Source: Chitinilyticum litopenaei DSM 21440
Lineage (GTDB): Bacteria > Pseudomonadota > Gammaproteobacteria > Burkholderiales > Chitinibacteraceae
DNA: 64,000 nucleotides
Direction: 5' to 3'
NCBI RefSeq assembly: GCF_000428145.1
Contig: NZ_ATZJ01000001.1
Span: 62,001-126,000, forward strand
This document shows, in pieces, positions 59,377-64,000 of this stretch. The notes beneath the pieces were generated by a model. That model had not been told where the DNA came from and did not search any database. It saw only the letters and a list, made by a program, of their open reading frames with translations. Each line of letters opens with the position of its first letter. The first letter of the stretch is position 1. The position numbers and the translations under genes were made by a program.

Positions 59377-59664
59377 ATCGACGGCCGCGCCGGCCATGAC
59401 CTGCTGCAGCTGCAAGGGCAAAGCAGCGATTACCACCTGGGCAAAAACGGCAACGCACTGGAAATCACCCGCTACAGCGATGGGGCGATGTTCAGCCTGC
59501 AGAATGCCGAAATGCTGGCCTTTGACAGCCAGCAGACCGTGGTACTGGCGCGCAACGGCATTGAAGCTGTAGTGCTGAGCTGGCTGCCTAAACAGGTCAA
59601 TCAGATACTGGGCCCGCAACGTTGGCGGCTCCTTTGGGCAAGGCATTCTCTTGCGCAGGCCTGA
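59353..59664 (+). CDS. Small protein resembling a single C-terminal RTX/VCBS-type module
   Basis: A 103-residue frame. VTIDGRAGHDLLQLQGQSSD, DYHLGKNGNALEITRYSDG, SLQNAEMLAFDSQQTVVL resembles the G.DTL...G..SDY.L...L.NVE.L.FDD module found near the C-terminus of calcium-binding exported RTX and cadherin-type proteins. It has no signal peptide. The start overlaps a weak 49-bp element. The last ~30 residues (QVNQILGPQRWRLLWARHS) look less protein-like, which suggests a remnant. It could be a detached piece of the large surface protein downstream. Confidence 0.4.
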   Translation: MTTLAAVTIDGRAGHDLLQLQGQSSDYHLGKNGNALEITRYSDGAMFSLQNAEMLAFDSQQTVVLARNGIEAVVLSWLPKQVNQILGPQRWRLLWARHSLAQA

Positions 59665-59814
59665 CTTGGCTGTCGTGAATGCTGTCGACCTTCCTGCATC
59701 AATTTCTGCAATGCTGTTGGCATATCAGCATCAGATGATGAATGGCCAGAGCTAAAGTCATAGTGCTTTGCTATTCTGGCATTTCGCCCATGCATCCGAC
59801 GGTTTAGCCCTGCC

Positions 59815-60381
59815 ATGATCCGCACCCCGCATACCTGGTGGCTGACCGGCCTGCCCTGCGCCGGCAAGACCACACTGGCCAACGCGCTGGCGGAACGCTT
59901 GCGCGCCCAGGGCCAGGCAGTCTGCGTGCTGGATGGCGATGTGCTGCGCGCTGGCGTGGCCAGTGATCTGGGCTTCAGCCCGGCCGATCGTGAAGAACAG
60001 GCCCGCCGTACCGCCGAGATGGCCCGGCTGATCAACCGCAACGGCATTCACGCCATTGTCGCGCTGGTTTCGCCCACCCGCTCCGGCCGAGCGCTGGCAC
60101 GCGACATCATCGGTACGGCCCGGTTCAGCGAGGTCTACCTCGCCACACCATTGGCGGTCTGCCGCCAGCGCGATGTGAAGGGCTGGTATGCCAGAGCCGA
60201 AATCGACCCCGCGCTCGCGCTGACCGGCGTTTCCGCCCCGTATGAAGCCCCTCAGCGGCCAGAACTGACCATTGACACCAGTATTACAAACATTGAACTT
60301 GCTCTTGCTCAAATACTGAGCAATACGCAAAATCAAGTTATGCTTGATCCATGTCAAACCATTGCCACTCAAAACCCATGA
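59815..60381 (+). CDS. cysC: Adenylylsulfate (APS) kinase
   Basis: A 188-residue APS kinase that makes PAPS, the activated sulfate donor. Walker A GLPCAGKTTLANALAERL (the usual GLSGAGKST is replaced by GLPCAGKTT), VCVLDGDVLRAGVASDLGFS, DREEQARRTAEMARL and a C-terminal lid around VKGWYARAEIDPALALTGVS. No cysD/cysN (ATP sulfurylase) in the window. The stop codon overlaps the start of the following sulfotransferase (ATGA), so PAPS is produced next to its consumer. Confidence 0.9.
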   Translation: MIRTPHTWWLTGLPCAGKTTLANALAERLRAQGQAVCVLDGDVLRAGVASDLGFSPADREEQARRTAEMARLINRNGIHAIVALVSPTRSGRALARDIIGTARFSEVYLATPLAVCRQRDVKGWYARAEIDPALALTGVSAPYEAPQRPELTIDTSITNIELALAQILSNTQNQVMLDPCQTIATQNP

Positions 60382-61214
60382 TGTCACCGCGCTTTCACTT
60401 CATCAGCGGCCTGCCGCGCTCCGGCTCGACGCTGCTTTCGGCCATCCTGCGACAGAATCCGCGCTTTCATGCCGGCATTTCCAGTCCGGTTGGCCCGCTG
60501 GTGCGCACCATGATCAACCAGCTGGGAGCCGGTAGCGAATTCAGCAGCGTGGTGACCCCGGAGCAGCGGCAGCGGCTGGTGCGTGGCGTGTTCGACAATT
60601 ATTACGCCGATCAGGCCGACAAGGCCGTCATTTTCGACACCAATCGCATGTGGTGTGCCCACCTGCCCTTGCTGAAAGACCAGTTTCCCGAGGCCAAAAT
60701 CATTGCCTGCGTGCGCAATGTCGCCTGGATCATGGACAGTATCGAGCGGCTGTATCGCGCCAATCCCTACGAAATCACGCGGCTTTTCAACGATGATGCC
60801 GAGCGCAATACCGTGCAGAGCCGGGTAGATACCCTGGCGCTGAACAACCGGCTGGTCGGTTATGCCTGGAGCGCGCTGAAGGAAGCCTTTTATGGCGAGC
60901 ATGCCGACCGCATGCTGCTGCTCGATTACGAACTTCTCGCGCAAATGCCGGAAAAAGTCATACCGCTGATTTACCAGTTTCTGGGTGAGCCGCCGTTTGA
61001 ACATGATTTTGGCCGGCTGGAATTCGATACCCCCGAATTTGATAGCGGTCTTGGCCTGCACGGGCTGCACAAGGTAAGGCCCAAAGTGGAATTGCAGGCC
61101 CGGCAGACCATCCTGCCGCCGGACCTGTTTGCCCGCTACGCCCAGCTGTCGTTCTGGGAAGACCTGAGCAATAGCCGCTGTCATGCCATCACGCCCGGCA
61201 GCCAAGCAAAATAA
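60378..61214 (+). CDS. Sulfotransferase (PAPS-dependent)
   Basis: A 278-residue sulfotransferase. The 5'-phosphosulfate loop is FHFISGLPRSGSTLLSAIL near residue 5; the 3'-phosphate site is IIACVRNVAWIMDSIERLY. It resembles the Sulfotransfer_3 type that acts on glycans, lipids or proteins; no target can be named. It is translationally coupled to cysC (overlapping ATGA; an ATG at 60351 is also possible). The next gene is a giant DUF4347 surface protein, which is a candidate acceptor by context only. Confidence 0.88.
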   Translation: MMSPRFHFISGLPRSGSTLLSAILRQNPRFHAGISSPVGPLVRTMINQLGAGSEFSSVVTPEQRQRLVRGVFDNYYADQADKAVIFDTNRMWCAHLPLLKDQFPEAKIIACVRNVAWIMDSIERLYRANPYEITRLFNDDAERNTVQSRVDTLALNNRLVGYAWSALKEAFYGEHADRMLLLDYELLAQMPEKVIPLIYQFLGEPPFEHDFGRLEFDTPEFDSGLGLHGLHKVRPKVELQARQTILPPDLFARYAQLSFWEDLSNSRCHAITPGSQAK

Positions 61215-61219
61215 GCATG

Positions 61220-61268
61220 GGTATATCCGTATAACCCAATGCCAAATTGAGTAATTCAGCAATACCAC
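61220..61268. repeat. 49-bp dispersed palindromic element, diverged copy
   Basis: GGGTATATCCGTATAACCC at the left, CAGCAATACCA at the right, 49 bp. The stem has decayed, but length and ends fit. It begins 6 bp after the stop of the sulfotransferase. Confidence 0.55.
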
Positions 61269-61297
61269 ATGCTGTATATAAAACTGGAGATCGCACG

Positions 61298-64000
61298 ATG
61301 ACCACGCTCATGACATCAGACGGTACGGCAAGTACCAATCCCGCACCGCAGCACATCCTGGTCATTGACGCGCGCGTTGCCGACAAGGAACAGCTGATTG
61401 CCGCAGCCGAACCGGGTACCGCCATTCTGGTGCTCGATGAGCACAGCGACGGCTTTGCCCAGATCGCCGCCGCGCTGCAGGGCATGCAGGACATTCCCGC
61501 CATCAGCCTGGTGGCGCACGGCTGGGAAGGCGATCTCTGGCTGGGCAGCAGCTATGTCGATCAGGCGGCCTTGGCCAATCATAGTGCCGAGCTGGCGGCC
61601 ATCGGTGAGGCACTGACTCCGGATGGTGACCTGCTGGTGTATTCCTGCAGCCTGGGCGCCGGGGAACAAGGCGAGGCTTTCGTGCAGCAACTGGCGGCGC
61701 TTACCGGCGCCGATGTTGCCGCCTCCGATGATCGCACCGGCGCAGGCCACGATCTCGAACTGGAAATTACCAGCGGCCAGATCGAGGCCGGCCTGGTTTT
61801 TACCCCGGAAAAACTGGCCGATTACCAGCACACACTGGCAACCCTCACCGTCAACAGCAATGCCGACAGTGGTGCGGGTACCCTGCGCAATCTTATCGCC
61901 AGCTCAACCTCGGGTGACACCATCACCTTCAATGCCGGCATGACGGTGGGTTTGTCGAGCGGGCAGTTGCTCATCAACAAGAACCTGACGATTGATGGCG
62001 ATCTGGACAACAACGGCACGGCGGATGTGACGCTGGATGCCAACTACACCAGCCGAGTACTGGAGATTAGTAGCGGCACGGTAACCCTGGATGGTCTGGT
62101 CATTACCCATGGCACCTTGTCCGGCCAAGGTGGCAACGGCGGCATTAGCGCGACAGATGGTGCAGATGCGCTCGGCGCGGGCATCCGTAATGCCGGCTCC
62201 TTGACCATAAAAAATACGACAATTACCGCCAATGGTGCAGCTGGCGGTGGAGGAGGCGGTGGTGTCGCTGGCGCCAATGTTGGCGGCGGTGGCGGCGGTG
62301 GTGGTCCTTTGCATAATGGCGGCTCAACCGGTATCGGCGGAACAGGCGGATTGGCCGGTTCGGGATCCGGAACTTATGCGGGGGTTGCCGGTAGCAGTGG
62401 CGCAGGTGGTAGAGGGGGTGGCTATAGCGCAACTGTTATGGGAGGGCGAGGCGGAACGTCAACCGGGGGTGCCGGCGGTACCGGTACATTTAATTATTCA
62501 GATGGTGGCGCAGGCGCCACTGCCACTAGCGGCGCGCTGTCTATTGGCGGCGGCGGCGGCGGCTCCGGCTGGGATGCAGTTGGTAAAAATGGGGGTGATG
62601 CCGTCGGTGGCATTTACAATGCCAGCAGCGGCATCATCACCGTAATTGGCACATCAATCATCAGCAATAATGTCGGCGCTGGCGGCGGCGGTGGCGGTGG
62701 CAGTGGTAGCGGAAGCAACGATGAAAACGGTGGTGATGGCGGTCTCGGTATTGGTGGAGTCTATAACAAAGGTACCTTCAACATTACCAGTGCCAACTTC
62801 GCCGCCATGTCCGGCAACACGGGGAGTAGTGGTGCGGGTGGATTGGAGGGCGGCGCTGGAGTAACAGGTAACAGCCCGACTGCAGCCAACAACATCCATA
62901 ACATTGGCACACTGGACACCAACTACATACCACCTGCACCAACCGTAACCAACATCAGTTCCAGCAAGAGCAACGGCAGCTATACGGTTGGTGAGGTCAT
63001 CACCATCCAGATCACCTTCAGCGAGGCCGTCACCGTCACCGGTACGCCCCAACTGACGCTGGAAACCGGCAGCACCGACCGCACCATCAACTACACCGGC
63101 GGCAGCGGCACAACCGAGCTCACCTTCAGCTATACCGTGCTGGCCGGCGACACCAGCAGCGATCTGGATTACACCAGCACAAGCGCGCTGGCCCTCAACA
63201 GCGGCACCATCACCGCCACGTCCGGCGGCGCGGTGGCTACGCTGACGCTGCCCACCCCCGGTGCAGCCGGTTCGCTTGGCGCCAACAAGGCGCTGATCAT
63301 CGACACCACGGCGCCCAATGCCCCCAGTACCCCGGACATGACTTCCGGCACCGATTCCGGCAGCTCGGGTACCGACAACATCACCAGTGACACCACGCCT
63401 ACGTTCACCGGGACGGCGGAAGCCGGCAGCACAGTGAAGCTGTATGACGGCGTAACTGAAATCGGCTCAGGTGTGGCTACGGGTGGCAACTGGAGCATCA
63501 CCAGCTTGGCGCTCAGCGAGGGCAGCCATACCGTGACCGCCAAGGCCACCGATGCGGCCGGCAATGAAAGTACGGTCTCCAGCGGGCTCGCCATCACCAT
63601 CGATGCCACCGCACCAACCAGCCTGGCGCTCAGCGGCAACAGCATCACTGCCGGCAGCACGGGCGTGAACGCCGCAATCGGCACATTGTCGGCAACGGAT
63701 AGCCAGAGCATCAGCTATGCGCTGGCAACCGGGAATGGCACCAACGACGCCGACAACGGCAGCTTCAACATCAGCGGCACCAGCCTGCGCAGCAGCGCCA
63801 CACTGACTGCCGGCACTTACAAGGTGTATCTCAGCGCAACCGATACCGCCGGCAACGTCAGCTACATCGCCGAGACCATTACGGTCACCCCCGCGCCATC
63901 CATAACCAATGTCAGCGCCTCGACCGCCGATGGCAGCTACAAGGCCGGCGACACCATCAGCATCCAGATCACCTTCAGCGAAGCCGTCACCGTCACCGGC
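61298..64000 (+). CDS. Giant DUF4347/beta-helix/Ig-repeat surface protein (5' part, truncated by the window)
   Basis: Open for 901 codons and continuing past the edge. Residues ~18-180: DUF4347 domain (HILVIDARVADKEQL, LVAHGWEGDLWLG, LLVYSCSLGAGEQGEAFVQ). Residues ~183-300: beta-helix-like repeats (LTIDGDLDNNGTADVTLDA, LDGLVITHG). Residues ~311-520: an extreme Gly/Ser-rich region (GGGGGG runs). From ~545: Ig-like/SwmB domains (VGEVITIQITFSEAVTVTG), a Bap-like Ig domain (DTTPTFTGTAEAGSTVKLYD), a cadherin-like unit, then a second SwmB copy. No signal peptide; such proteins are usually secreted by type I export or similar. GGAG 8 bases before the ATG. Confidence 0.88.
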   Translation, partial: MTTLMTSDGTASTNPAPQHILVIDARVADKEQLIAAAEPGTAILVLDEHSDGFAQIAAALQGMQDIPAISLVAHGWEGDLWLGSSYVDQAALANHSAELAAIGEALTPDGDLLVYSCSLGAGEQGEAFVQQLAALTGADVAASDDRTGAGHDLELEITSGQIEAGLVFTPEKLADYQHTLATLTVNSNADSGAGTLRNLIASSTSGDTITFNAGMTVGLSSGQLLINKNLTIDGDLDNNGTADVTLDANYTSRVLEISSGTVTLDGLVITHGTLSGQGGNGGISATDGADALGAGIRNAGSLTIKNTTITANGAAGGGGGGGVAGANVGGGGGGGGPLHNGGSTGIGGTGGLAGSGSGTYAGVAGSSGAGGRGGGYSATVMGGRGGTSTGGAGGTGTFNYSDGGAGATATSGALSIGGGGGGSGWDAVGKNGGDAVGGIYNASSGIITVIGTSIISNNVGAGGGGGGGSGSGSNDENGGDGGLGIGGVYNKGTFNITSANFAAMSGNTGSSGAGGLEGGAGVTGNSPTAANNIHNIGTLDTNYIPPAPTVTNISSSKSNGSYTVGEVITIQITFSEAVTVTGTPQLTLETGSTDRTINYTGGSGTTELTFSYTVLAGDTSSDLDYTSTSALALNSGTITATSGGAVATLTLPTPGAAGSLGANKALIIDTTAPNAPSTPDMTSGTDSGSSGTDNITSDTTPTFTGTAEAGSTVKLYDGVTEIGSGVATGGNWSITSLALSEGSHTVTAKATDAAGNESTVSSGLAITIDATAPTSLALSGNSITAGSTGVNAAIGTLSATDSQSISYALATGNGTNDADNGSFNISGTSLRSSATLTAGTYKVYLSATDTAGNVSYIAETITVTPAPSITNVSASTADGSYKAGDTISIQITFSEAVTVTG

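Noticed and set aside
61298..64000. Possible frameshift in the glycine-rich region
   Set aside because: The frame was followed codon by codon from the DUF4347 part to the Ig repeats; it stays open and both ends share the same phase, so no break is needed.

Overview
The window looks like a chromosomal segment of a free-living, motile, GC-rich betaproteobacterium. My best guess is the Neisseriales (Chromobacteriaceae or Chitinibacteraceae-like). The basis is the gene content (parC, parE, tyrS, ruvC, hemL, hemJ, thiD, comM, aroG, dksA-zur), the many chemosensory and signalling genes, and a sigma/anti-sigma/DUF692 operon arranged like the sigma-E operon of Neisseria. This placement is inference; no rRNA or tRNA gene, CRISPR array, prophage or intact transposase gene was recognised.

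Layout. 0-8 kb: a chemoreceptor, an AraC regulator divergent from a fosmidomycin-resistance-type MFS pump, and a histidine kinase coupled to a REC-PAS-GGDEF-EAL protein. 8-17 kb: a TIM-barrel isomerase, an exported ChbG-like deacetylase, a GNAT, DAHP synthase, zur and dksA, tonB, ruvC, and two tandem periplasmic binding proteins. 17-24 kb: FMN reductase, a divergent MetF-like protein, hemL, a CYTH protein, hemJ, an M48 lipoprotein protease, rubredoxin and thiD. 24-31 kb: parC and parE flanking a nucleoside deoxyribosyltransferase and a soluble chemoreceptor. 31-40 kb: MFS plus GlxA-type regulator, a GH16-like lipoprotein, Sel1-type and hypothetical exported proteins, tyrS. 40-48 kb: a Cache histidine kinase, comM, a LytS/LytTR two-component pair, DUF2721 and a GlmS paralogue with a dead glutaminase domain. 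48-51.5 kb: a six-gene overlapping operon for a bufferin-type (DUF2282) copper-binding RiPP: precursor, DUF692 MNIO enzyme, DUF2063 partner, DoxX, ECF sigma factor and zinc-finger anti-sigma. 51.5-59 kb: membrane proteins, GST, a fused flavin/2Fe-2S oxidoreductase, a P2-type Ca/Mg ATPase and a DapB-like protein. 59-64 kb: APS kinase, a sulfotransferase and the start of a giant DUF4347/beta-helix/Ig-repeat surface protein that runs off the window.

The most striking signal outside the genes is a family of about 49-bp imperfect palindromes: about a dozen clear copies and several weaker ones in 64 kb. Ends are GGGTATTGCC and ATACCC, and the centre is a GCAGCCTTTT / AAAAGGCTGCAG hairpin. Most copies sit within about 20 bp of a stop codon, some supply the stop codon, one separates the bufferin precursor gene from its modifying enzyme, and two lie inside the comM and MFS reading frames. 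Other dispersed elements are a 112-bp REP-like element with TTGATCC ends, CTCTGTG heptamer inverted repeats, dRS3-like CCCGCG doublets and a 95-bp MITE-like repeat. Eight parS-like palindromes (GTTTCACGTGAAAC and close variants) lie between 8.4 and 38.8 kb, suggesting a centromere-like, origin-proximal region.
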